NCBI RefSeq assembly: GCF_042685645.1 | Contig: NZ_JBHUNX010000001.1 | Location: 3,224,001-3,288,000, forward strand | Source: Salininema proteolyticum | GTDB lineage: Bacteria; Actinomycetota; Actinomycetes; Mycobacteriales; Micromonosporaceae | Direction: 5' to 3' | Length of the DNA stretch: 64,000 nt | Shown here: positions 52,239-62,255 of the stretch, in pieces | Layout of the letters: every line of letters begins with the position of its first letter | Numbering within the stretch: the first letter of the stretch is position 1 | Made by a program: the position numbers and the translations under genes | Notes under the pieces: generated by a model | What the model saw: only the letters and a program-made list of their open reading frames with translations | What the model was told of the DNA's origin: nothing | Database searches by the model: none

Positions 52239-52450
52239 GGGTATTAGAGGAGCCGGCACCCGAGGCGGGTAGAGACCCCTGCGCCGCTTCCTCTCATTGC
52301 CACACGACCCTTGACCGGTCCTGAACCAGCTCTGACCATCTCTGACCGCCCTGAACCCCGGACTTCCGAAGCAGAGAGGCCGGGAACCCTCGAACCCCTG
52401 AATTCCTAAGGCCCTGACGTTCTTAGCCCTTATACGCGAAGACTCAAAGA

Positions 52451-52514
52451 CCCTCAAGCCCTCCAGCCCTCCAGCCCTCCAGCCCTCCAGCCCTCCAGCC
52501 CTCCAGCCCTTAGC
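52451..52514. repeat. 8-bp tandem repeat (CCCTCCAG)
   Basis: Six perfect CCCTCCAG units (52459-52506), flanked by the variants CCCTCAAG (52451-52458) and CCCTTAGC (52507-52514). Looser units of about 8 nt (CCCTCGAA, CCCCTGAA, TTCCTAAG) extend upstream to about 52390, so the array seems to have decayed on one side. The rest of 52178-52624 is non-coding. Confidence 0.8.
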
Positions 52515-52570
52515 ACCGGCACCCATTACCCCTCCCCCTCCTCACTCTCCCCACCACCCCCTGAGTGGCG

Positions 52571-52603
52571 GTGGAGGCCCGGACCTTCCGACCGGGCCTC
52601 CAC
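52571..52603 (+). terminator. Hairpin before the small gene at 52625
   Basis: A perfect 12-bp stem (52571-52582 with 52592-52603) and a 9-nt loop. It lies only 22 nt before a start codon, so it could also be a leader structure. Confidence 0.55.
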
Positions 52604-52624
52604 TCCCGCACTGGAAAGGACACC

Positions 52625-52756
52625 ATGGAACCCGACAACGCCCCGCTCGACGCCCCGCCCCTCACTCCTGACCGCACCCAGCCCCTCACCGCTCACCGCT
52701 TCTCCGCAGCACTCGCCCTCTTCTACCTCTACGGCTCCGCCTGTGGTTCTGCGTGA
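52625..52756 (+). CDS. Small peptide, upstream of and coupled to a membrane gene
   Basis: A 43-residue ORF from ATG 52625 with a good ribosome site (GAAAGGA, 5-nt spacing). It is Pro/Asp-rich at first and hydrophobic at the end (AALALFYLYGSACGSA). Its TGA stop overlaps the GTG start of the next gene (GTGA), so it is either a coupled small gene or the N-terminal part of one membrane protein split by a frameshift. The good ribosome site supports translation. No family recognised. Confidence 0.5.
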   Translation: MEPDNAPLDAPPLTPDRTQPLTAHRFSAALALFYLYGSACGSA

Positions 52757-53130
52757 CCTTCGTCCTCATAGGCCTCCTGTTCGCCCTGGTCCTCACGGTC
52801 GACGCGGCGGTGTTCCCCAGAGCGGCGCTCGAATCCTGGCCGGTGCTCCTGTACATCCTCGTCCTGGGCCTTTTCGAACGGGCCGGAACACGTGTCCGCC
52901 GGGCCTTCAAAGCGGGCAAGACCTCCGCTCCCTGGTGGTTCCTCACACTCACCATCGCCGTCACGGCCTTCGTCATCGCGGTCTTCGGATTGACGGCCGG
53001 AGCGTACTCGCCACTCTTCATTCTCGTCTTCGCCCTCCCCGCGTTCATCGCCGTCCTCGTGGGAGCTTTCGCCCTGCTCGTCCTCCTGGTTGAGCTCCTA
53101 TGCCGCGCCCTTCGCCGCCAACACCGCTGA
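52753..53130 (+). CDS. Small membrane protein
   Basis: A 125-residue protein with four membrane helices (about residues 2-20, 28-42, 63-85, 90-115) and a basic loop (RVRRAFKAGK). GTG 52753 overlaps the stop of the preceding 43-codon ORF. In the same frame, sequence upstream of GTG also reads as hydrophobic residues (LRLWFC), so the true N terminus could lie upstream with a frameshift. Function unknown; it precedes the TetR gene by 42 bp. Confidence 0.6.
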   Translation: MTFVLIGLLFALVLTVDAAVFPRAALESWPVLLYILVLGLFERAGTRVRRAFKAGKTSAPWWFLTLTIAVTAFVIAVFGLTAGAYSPLFILVFALPAFIAVLVGAFALLVLLVELLCRALRRQHR

Positions 53131-53172
53131 CGAAGACCGGAGCGCCTCGGCACCCCAGTAGAATCGAGAACC

Positions 53173-53871
53173 GTGACGTCCTCCGACAGCGATCAGGCGC
53201 CCCCGTCCAAAGGCGAGCGCACCAGGCAGCACATCCTGTCCACCGCCCTGGACCTGTTCGTCGAGCGCGGATACGACGGCACGACCATGCGCGCCATCGC
53301 CTCCGAGGCCGGGGTGTCGGTGGGCAACGCCTACTACTACTTCAGCTCCAAGGAACACCTCATCCAGGGGTTCTACGAACAGGCCACCTACCGCCACGCC
53401 GAGGCGGCCGAAGCGGCCGCCAGGAAGGAGAAGAACCTCTCCGGGCGGATCGAGGCGGCCCTGAAGGCCTGGGTCGAGGTCGCCCGGCCCTACCACCGGT
53501 TCGGCGGCCAGTTCTTCCGCTTCGCCGCCGACCCCAACAGCCCGCTCAGCCCGTTCTCCGACGAGTCGCGCGAGAGCCGCGAGCGGGCCATCGGCATCTG
53601 GCGCGGCATCCTCGCCGAGTCGAAGGTCAAGCTGCCCGACGAGTTGGCGGACGTTATCCCGGACGCCATGTGGATGCACCAGATGGCCATCGTCCTCTAC
53701 TGGGTCCACGACCGCTCCCCCGACCAGGAGGACACGGTGCGGCTCATCAGGAGGACGGCCCCCATGGTCGCCAGGGCGGTGCAGTTGTCGAAGTACAAGA
53801 TCCTGCGGCCGTTGGTGAAACAGGCCGAGGGCGTCATGCGGGACTTCCTGTTCCGCCGCCCGGTGCCCTAG
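53173..53871 (+). CDS. TetR/AcrR family transcriptional regulator
   Basis: A 232-residue TetR protein. The helix-turn-helix is TRQHILSTALDLFVERGYDG to AIASEAGVSVGNAYYYFSSK at residues about 15-60, followed by a ligand domain with WVEVARPYHRFGGQFFRFA and a C-terminal basic helix. The start is GTG 53173: TAGAAT at 53159-53164 lies 8 nt upstream and no ribosome site exists, so the message is probably leaderless. It is the nearest regulator to the double operator at 51654-51710 and could control the 51737 gene. No copy of that operator is seen at its own promoter. Confidence 0.9.
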   Translation: MTSSDSDQAPPSKGERTRQHILSTALDLFVERGYDGTTMRAIASEAGVSVGNAYYYFSSKEHLIQGFYEQATYRHAEAAEAAARKEKNLSGRIEAALKAWVEVARPYHRFGGQFFRFAADPNSPLSPFSDESRESRERAIGIWRGILAESKVKLPDELADVIPDAMWMHQMAIVLYWVHDRSPDQEDTVRLIRRTAPMVARAVQLSKYKILRPLVKQAEGVMRDFLFRRPVP

Positions 53872-53927
53872 CCGGCACGGCCGACCGCGACCGCCTCGGG
53901 ATCCCGTTCCGCACCTCCATTTCTAAC

Positions 53928-53963
53928 ATGACACTTGTCATATTTAATGTTCCCCCTGGTAAT
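53928..53963 (+). promoter_or_regulatory. Promoter with overlapping palindrome upstream of TauE-like gene
   Basis: ATGACA-ct-TGTCAT (53928-53941) is a perfect palindrome. Its right half contains TTGTCA (53935-53940), which with GGTAAT (53958-53963) at 17-bp spacing makes a plausible promoter, so a protein bound to the palindrome would block the -35. Confidence 0.55.
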
Positions 53964-54036
53964 GAGGGATGTCCATGAACATGTGATTGGACGGTCACCC
54001 CGAGCGCCACTAGTCTTCAGAGTTCCGCCTCCCCCT

Positions 54037-54777
54037 ATGGAAACGAGTTCACCGGTGCTGGAGATCGTCCTCATCTTCCTGGTCCTCGCCCTCGCCTCCG
54101 TGATCCGGACGTCGGCCGGGTTCGGATTCTCGCTCGTGTCGGTGCCGCCGCTGGCGCTCATCCTCGACCCGGTCACGGCCGTGACGACGGCCGTCATCAT
54201 GGCGGCTCCGCTGAGCATCTGGATCGCCGCCAAGGACTGGCGCCACATCGACCGCAGGATCACCTTGACGGCCGTGCTGTGCGCTGCGGCCGGCGTTCCC
54301 ATCGGCATCGCGGTCCTCACGCTCCTCAACGAACGGACCCTGACGATCGCCATCGCGGCGGTCGTCCTGGCGTGCACCGCGCTGGTCTGGTCGAAGGTCA
54401 AGATCAGGGGCGGCCTGCCCGTCATCGCGGGCGTGAGCCTCTTCTCCGGCGCCTCCTTCGCCTCCACCGGTATCGACGGCCCGCCCATGGTCGCCGCGAT
54501 GCAGGGCGTGGGCCTCGAACCGCGCGTCCAGAGGGCGACGCTCGCCGTCGTCTTCTCCTGCACCAGCCTCGGCTCACTGGTCGGATTCGGGACGACGGGG
54601 CACCTGACCATGGAGGTCGGCAAGGCGCTCCTGATAGGCATCCCCGCGTTCGCGACGGGCATCGTCGTCGGCGAGCGCCTCTTCAAGCGCTTCGACGCGA
54701 CGCGGTTCCGCCAGGTCGTCCTCGGGCTCTTGATCGTCAGTTCCGTATCGATTCTGACCAGTGTTTTTTCGACCTGA
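54037..54777 (+). CDS. TauE/SafE family sulfite/sulfonate exporter-like protein
   Basis: A 246-residue protein with about eight membrane helices in two repeats. The family hallmark glycine-rich segments are visible: SAGFGFSLVSVPPLALILDP near residue 30 and GASFASTGIDGPPMVAAM in the second half. TauE/SafE proteins move small sulfur- or organic anions out of the cell; the substrate here is unknown. The start ATG 54037 lacks a clear ribosome site; upstream in-frame GTG 53983 is an alternative. The transcript has a long leader from the palindrome-controlled promoter. Confidence 0.8.
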   Translation: METSSPVLEIVLIFLVLALASVIRTSAGFGFSLVSVPPLALILDPVTAVTTAVIMAAPLSIWIAAKDWRHIDRRITLTAVLCAAAGVPIGIAVLTLLNERTLTIAIAAVVLACTALVWSKVKIRGGLPVIAGVSLFSGASFASTGIDGPPMVAAMQGVGLEPRVQRATLAVVFSCTSLGSLVGFGTTGHLTMEVGKALLIGIPAFATGIVVGERLFKRFDATRFRQVVLGLLIVSSVSILTSVFST

Positions 54778-54916
54778 GTCCCGTCGGCCGCCCCGTCCTC
54801 CACGCCGACCGCGATGACGGCCACAATGCGGAAATTATCGGAAACGCCTGAGACGCCGCGGGCTTTTCCCGCGTCAAGCCTGTGTAGCCCGAGCTTACCG
54901 ACAGAAAGGGTTTGGC

Positions 54917-56143
54917 ATGGCATTCACAGGAGCGTCGCGTCCCGCTTCGGCTCGTCGCCTCGCGGTGGCGGGCCTATCGGTGGGCCTGCTCGCGGTCGCC
55001 GGCTGCGATTTCCGGACGTCAGAGGCGGCCGGCCCCGTGGGAGACGACTCGGCGGAGCAGTCCGAGTCCGAGCCGGTCCCCGACATCGACCCCGTGGACA
55101 TGGTCAACGAGACCGACCGTTTGGAGGTTGAGTTGGGGGCTTTGGAGCGGCGGATCCTCCGCGACTGCATGGAAGGCGAGGGGTACACCGTCCACGACGA
55201 GTGGCAGCTGGCCGAACCGCGTGTACACGAGCGGGACACCATCGCCGACGGCGACTATGAGACCGAGTTCTTCCAGTCCATGGAGAAGGCCGAGACCTTC
55301 GGGTTCGGCGCCTGGGTCAACACCGGGATCGCCGACCGTCCTCGGTGGTCGGACCTGGCCGGACAGTACAAGTCCTGGGGCTTCGAGGACGTGGGCGAAG
55401 AGGAGTCCGAGGGAGGCGGCGAGGAGAGCGCCCCTCAGGACAATGAAGAGTTCCAGCTCCTGCCCGACGAGGACCAGTACGACTGGTACTCCGGCTTTTA
55501 CGGTGAGGAGGCCGCCGAGGCCCTGTACGGCTGGATGGTGCAGGACGGGCCCGTCGGTCCCGAACACCCGGACACGTTCGCGCCGGGCGGTTGCACCGCG
55601 GACATGCTGGACGCGGTCTACGGCGACGACGCACCGGAAGAGGTCAACGCCTGGACGTTCGGCAGCGGCAAGGTCTACGGCATCGTTTTCGAGCACGGTG
55701 TCAGCTCCGAGGCCCAGGATCAGCGCGAATCGGTGGTCGCGGAGGCCGTGGACGCCGAGGCCGGGCAGTTCTTCTCGTGCGTGGGCGAAAAGGGCTACCC
55801 GGGCTGGGAGTTCGTGAACGGAGCCCAGCTGTACCCCAAGGCGTACTGGCTGGAGGCGGTGTACGCCGACCGCACGGACGTCTTCGAGGAGTACGTGGGC
55901 GAGATCAGTTATCCCGAGCCGCCGGAGCACCTTCCGTCGAACCTGGACGAGGTCGTGGAGGCGGAGATCGCCATGGCGACGGCCTGGGCCGACTGCAATG
56001 ACCGGGCGGGTCTGAAGGAGGCCATGGTCGAGGCCTACACGCAGTTCGACATAGACTATTACAAGGGCCGTACCAGGGAATACCTCGATTATCAGGACGC
56101 GATCCTCGATGCGATCGAGACGGCCGAGGAGGCCGCCTCCTAG
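54917..56143 (+). CDS. Large acidic secreted lipoprotein
   Basis: A 408-residue lipoprotein with lipobox VAGC (Cys30) after an Arg-rich start, followed by an acidic linker and a long, very acidic domain (many Glu/Asp, Trp and Tyr) with Cys in RDCMEG, GGCTAD, FSCVGE and WADCND, which could form two disulfides. Strings such as FGFGAWVN and EDQYDWYSGFYG recall actinobacterial lipoproteins that lie next to ECF sigma/anti-sigma genes. The start is ATG 54917 with GAAAGG upstream. The sigma factor gene follows 51 nt later, possibly in one operon. Function unknown. Confidence 0.75.
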   Translation: MAFTGASRPASARRLAVAGLSVGLLAVAGCDFRTSEAAGPVGDDSAEQSESEPVPDIDPVDMVNETDRLEVELGALERRILRDCMEGEGYTVHDEWQLAEPRVHERDTIADGDYETEFFQSMEKAETFGFGAWVNTGIADRPRWSDLAGQYKSWGFEDVGEEESEGGGEESAPQDNEEFQLLPDEDQYDWYSGFYGEEAAEALYGWMVQDGPVGPEHPDTFAPGGCTADMLDAVYGDDAPEEVNAWTFGSGKVYGIVFEHGVSSEAQDQRESVVAEAVDAEAGQFFSCVGEKGYPGWEFVNGAQLYPKAYWLEAVYADRTDVFEEYVGEISYPEPPEHLPSNLDEVVEAEIAMATAWADCNDRAGLKEAMVEAYTQFDIDYYKGRTREYLDYQDAILDAIETAEEAAS

Positions 56144-56194
56144 CGATGCTCCCGCCCGACGTCCTCGACCCCCCCGTTCCGCAAGGAGATTCCG

Positions 56195-56728
56195 GTGTCC
56201 ACCTCAACCGCTCGGCGGTCTTCCGCCACGGCCGGCTCGTCCACCTCGCCAGAGAGGGACTTCGACGAGTTCTACACGGCCCACGCCCACTCCCTCATCG
56301 GTCAGATCTACGCTTACGTGGGCGACCTGCCCGAAGCCGAGGACCTGGTCGCCGAGGCCTTTTGCCGCGCCTACGCCCGATGGCGGACGGTCGGCTACTA
56401 CGAGAACCCCCTGGCCTGGGTGCGGCGCGTCGCCTGGAACCTCGCCACTTCCCATCATCGCAGGCAGACGGTGATCCGCCGTTTCCTGCGCCGGACGAGG
56501 GACGAGCACTCGGAAGGGCCCCAGCCCGACCGGCTCGACCTTCGCGACGCCCTCCGGGGCCTCCGCCAGCAGCACAGGAAGGCCGTCATCCTCTACTACC
56601 TGGCGCAGATGACGACCACTGAGATAGCCCGCCAGGAGGGAGTGTCCGAGTCGACCGTGCGGTCGTGGCTGAGCCGCGGCCGGGCCGCGCTCCAGGACAA
56701 GCTCCGCATCACCGAGGAGGAAGTATGA
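56195..56728 (+). CDS. ECF sigma factor, SigE-family (SigE50-like)
   Basis: A 177-residue sigma-70 family protein with region 2 (DFDEFYTAHAHSLIGQIYAY, EDLVAEAFCRAYARW, NPLAWVRRVAWN) and region 4 (HRKAVILYYLAQMTTTEIAR then STVRSWLSRGRAAL). It directs RNA polymerase to stress-type promoters; targets unknown. The start is GTG 56195 with AAGGAG 6 nt upstream. Its stop overlaps the next gene (ATGA). The next gene encodes a membrane-anchored protein of the kind commonly paired with this sigma group as its anti-sigma or sensor. Confidence 0.88.
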   Translation: MSTSTARRSSATAGSSTSPERDFDEFYTAHAHSLIGQIYAYVGDLPEAEDLVAEAFCRAYARWRTVGYYENPLAWVRRVAWNLATSHHRRQTVIRRFLRRTRDEHSEGPQPDRLDLRDALRGLRQQHRKAVILYYLAQMTTTEIARQEGVSESTVRSWLSRGRAALQDKLRITEEEV

Positions 56729-57981
56729 GTGGCGCCGAAGACGAACTGCGGCAGAGGTTCTCCCGACTCGCCACGGAGGCCGACATGGACGCCGACCCGA
56801 TGCCGGTGCGCCTCGTTCGCCGTAAGGCCAAGCGCCGCAAGGCGGTACGCCGGTCTGCGGTGACGGCGCTGGCCGTCGTGGCGACCGCGGTCCCGGTGGG
56901 GCTGTGGGGCGTCGGGGCGCAGCTCGGTGGGTCCGGCGATGCGGCCAACGGCAGTGTCCAACCCACGGAGTCGGCCCAAGACGACACCGGCGAGGAGCAG
57001 CCCCAAGACGTGACCGTGCCGGAGACGGCCCAGGAGGGCGTCGTCCTCGAGTCGGAGACCGACGCCGGATCCATGCTCCCCACGGTGGACGACTTCATCG
57101 GTACCACGATCGACCTGCCCTCGTTCGCGGAGGGTACGGACCGGCAGGAGGAGGTGGACGCGGTCTGCTCGACGGAGGACGTGGTCCTCGAGGACGGGAC
57201 GCCCGCGGGAGTAGGCCCCTACGACCACGACCGCGCCCCCGAGGGGTCGGTGTGGGTCAGCAAGACCGTCTTCGCCGCCGGCGCGGAGACTGCCCAAGCC
57301 GTTCTGGTGGGCTGCGAGTACAACGCCGAGTTCATCCGGCAGGCGCTGCTCGTGGAGGGCGACGCCGAGAACGGCTGGACCGTTGAGAAGAGGGTCGCCG
57401 GCTCCCTCGACGGCTACGGCGACCTCTTCGACATCGGGGCCTTGGGCGGCAGCTACAAGCGCCTCGGACTGGCGTTCGATGAGTCCGAGGGCTGTTGCGG
57501 CGGCGCCCCGCTCGAGGAGTCGACGCGCGTGATGGAGTACCGGCCCGGCGAGGAGGACGAGCTCGTCGACACGTCCGAACTCCCCTTCAACGACATCGCG
57601 GATGTGAAGGTGGACATCTCCGTGGAGCGCACGTCGTTCGACGGTTGGGAGGCCGTGGTCGAGGCGGAGAACCTGTCGGACAATCCGTCGGTGCCCTTCG
57701 ACGTCTACCTGTCCTGCGAGAGTCTGGCACTGCTCGGCTGGGAGGAGGCGCCCAACTGCCTCAACGAGCCGCTCCTGGTCGCCTCGGTCTTCCAGATGGA
57801 GGGCGGCGCGGTGTACACGAGCGACGTCATGGACCTCGAACCCGGCGGAGAGGTCGGGGAGCGGACGGCGACGGCCTATCTGGTCATGCGCGCCCAGAGG
57901 TCCAATTCGCTGGGCTGGGACCCCGACACCGGGAACAATATCCGGAAAGAGGTCGTCCTGGAGGCCGACGAGAACTACTAG
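56725..57981 (+). CDS. Membrane-anchored partner of ECF sigma factor (putative anti-sigma)
   Basis: A 418-residue protein: a cytoplasmic N-terminal domain of 43 residues with a basic stretch (VRRKAKRRKAVRR), one membrane helix (44-64), a Gln/Thr/Glu-rich linker, and a large acidic extracytoplasmic domain of about 320 residues with Cys pairs. Its ATG overlaps the sigma stop by 4 nt, the usual arrangement of sigma and membrane-bound regulator. The short cytoplasmic part lacks a clear zinc-type anti-sigma His-x3-Cys-x2-Cys motif, so inhibition is inferred from context only. It is followed by a 13-bp hairpin terminator shared with ileS. Confidence 0.75.
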   Translation: MSGAEDELRQRFSRLATEADMDADPMPVRLVRRKAKRRKAVRRSAVTALAVVATAVPVGLWGVGAQLGGSGDAANGSVQPTESAQDDTGEEQPQDVTVPETAQEGVVLESETDAGSMLPTVDDFIGTTIDLPSFAEGTDRQEEVDAVCSTEDVVLEDGTPAGVGPYDHDRAPEGSVWVSKTVFAAGAETAQAVLVGCEYNAEFIRQALLVEGDAENGWTVEKRVAGSLDGYGDLFDIGALGGSYKRLGLAFDESEGCCGGAPLEESTRVMEYRPGEEDELVDTSELPFNDIADVKVDISVERTSFDGWEAVVEAENLSDNPSVPFDVYLSCESLALLGWEEAPNCLNEPLLVASVFQMEGGAVYTSDVMDLEPGGEVGERTATAYLVMRAQRSNSLGWDPDTGNNIRKEVVLEADENY

Positions 57982-58007
57982 ACCCCTGTTCACTCCCCGG
58001 AATAGGA

Positions 58008-58036
58008 AAAGGGGCCCGGCTCGGCCGGGCCCCTTT
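58008..58036. terminator. Bidirectional terminator between sigma operon and ileS
   Basis: A perfect 13-bp stem AAAGGGGCCCGGC/GCCGGGCCCCTTT (58008-58020 with 58024-58036) and a 3-nt loop lies between the two convergent transcripts; on the minus strand it is followed by TTTTCC. Confidence 0.88.
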
Positions 58037-58051
58037 ATCGCGTTCTCAGGT

Positions 58052-61231
<3,180 letters not shown>

Positions 61232-61244
61232 CTCTCCAGTGGCT

Positions 61245-61445
61245 CCTCGTGAGTGTTTAGTCGACACCTTCACGAGGACGAGCCTCGGCCCGCGGTACCA
61301 CCTCGCTTGACGCGCTCAGACGCGCGTCCGCTTCGTTCGCCGGCTGTGACGGGCCGTCCCGTCCGGGTCTACTGGGGCTCGCGCCCGTTCTTCCGGAGAC
61401 TCGCCGGTGATGGCCGGGTCTTCGTCGTGCTCCTCCGAGTCTAGC
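61245..61445 (-). ncRNA. ileS T-box riboswitch (translational type)
   Basis: Minus strand: a short stem I with the specifier AUC (61409-61411) in CCGGCCAUCACCGG, then intervening hairpins, then the T-box core AGGTGGTACCGCG (61291-61303), then CCTCGTGA (61270-61277) able to pair with TCACGAGG (61245-61252), which contains part of the ileS ribosome site GAGGAG. Uncharged tRNA-Ile would free the ribosome site. This matches the actinobacterial ileS T-boxes with an ultrashort stem I. Confidence 0.92.
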
Positions 61446-61593
61446 GCGTTCCGGCTCCGGAGCGAAATCGGCTTTCCGCGCGGTCGCGGCGCGCTTCCGA
61501 CGGCCGTTTGAACGAGGGTCTTTCCTATACTCTCCGTACCGCTCTCGCGACCCGTGGGGCGGCGCCTTCTCTTGATGGAGAGGAGGTGATGTG

Positions 61594-61782
61594 ATGGAGG
61601 GTCCCGACTGGGCTCCCGCCTTGTCCGCGGCCTTGGACGGCGTGAAGATCCCGGTGCGGCTCCGCCCCGACCGGTTGGACTGGGTGGAGGAGCGCGCCGG
61701 CGAGTGCGCCGGGAGAACAGAGAAAAGGCCCGTTGACGTCGAGGCCGCCATGCGGATACTCAAGTCAACGAGCCCAAAATAA
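61594..61782 (+). CDS. Small soluble protein, unknown
   Basis: A 62-residue protein from ATG 61594 with a near-perfect Shine-Dalgarno (AGGAGGTGAT, 61581-61590); GTG 61591 is also in frame. Residues include EGPDWAPALSAALDGVKIPV and RPDRLDWVEERAGECAG; no membrane segment, one Cys. A hexamer TATACT (61526-61531) is a candidate -10. A hairpin follows downstream. No family recognised; the strong ribosome site and good codon use argue that it is real. It lies between the T-box and the trp leader. Confidence 0.6.
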   Translation: MEGPDWAPALSAALDGVKIPVRLRPDRLDWVEERAGECAGRTEKRPVDVEAAMRILKSTSPK

Positions 61783-61850
61783 ACCCAACGCCACATTATC
61801 GGTCGGCCGGGCGGCTGTCAAGCCGTTCGGCCGGCAACACGGGCGTTCAC

Positions 61851-61877
61851 GAGGACGGGGGAACCACCCCCGTCCTC
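61851..61877 (+). terminator. Hairpin terminator after the small gene
   Basis: A perfect 11-bp stem (61851-61861 with 61867-61877) and a 5-nt loop, about 70 nt after the small gene. An imperfect GCCGGGCGGCT-type stem lies just upstream (61806-61835). Confidence 0.7.
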
Positions 61878-62083
61878 GATCATGATAGGCCCGGGCCTTG
61901 ACCGAGGGGGCCCGCGACTCGCCGGGCGGATCCGCCCCGCCCTCGATCCGTCCAGCGCGGCGGCGCGCTGCGGACGCCGCCCCGCGACGGTCCCGTCGTC
62001 CGCCCCTGGTCCTCCCCCGCTCGCCCTCGCCGTCTCGGCTGCGACACGGCGCACGGCAACTCGCTCCCAGGATGCGGACCGTG

Positions 62084-62089
62084 TACTAT
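62084..62089 (+). promoter_or_regulatory. -10 element of the trp operon promoter
   Basis: TACTAT lies 7 nt before the leader-peptide ATG (62097), so transcription should start at or very near that ATG. The -35 region (about 62061-62066, TCGCTC) is weak. Confidence 0.6.
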
Positions 62090-62096
62090 CGACGCC

Positions 62097-62132
62097 ATGA
62101 AGAAGTTCGCGAGCTGGTGGTGGCGTTGCTGA
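62097..62132 (+). CDS. trpL: trp operon leader peptide
   Basis: An 11-residue peptide Met-Lys-Lys-Phe-Ala-Ser-Trp-Trp-Trp-Arg-Cys with three consecutive Trp codons (62115-62123). Its position between the promoter and a terminator hairpin ahead of trpE(G) is that of a classical attenuator: ribosome stalling at the Trp codons when tryptophan is scarce would prevent the terminator. No Shine-Dalgarno precedes it, and the -10 is 7 nt upstream, so it is probably translated as a leaderless message. Confidence 0.88.
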   Translation: MKKFASWWWRC

Positions 62133-62167
62133 GGCGGCGCTGCTCCATTGTGCGAACGTGAGAGTGA

Positions 62168-62195
62168 AGAGCGACCGCCCGGGGGCGGTCGCTCT
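62168..62195 (+). terminator. trp attenuator terminator hairpin
   Basis: AGAGCGACCGCC (62168-62179) pairs with GGCGGTCGCTCT (62184-62195), loop 4 nt, 36 nt after the leader-peptide stop. The following tail is CTCCGT, only weakly U-rich. Confidence 0.8.
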
Positions 62196-62255
62196 CTCCG
62201 TATCCGGAGCGGCTTCCCGGGGGTCGTACAGGACCCGACTGTCGATAAGGAAGCC

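Noticed and set aside
52451..52514. CRISPR or coding repeat
   Set aside because: 8-bp contiguous microsatellite without spacers; the minus-strand frame through it has no start signals.
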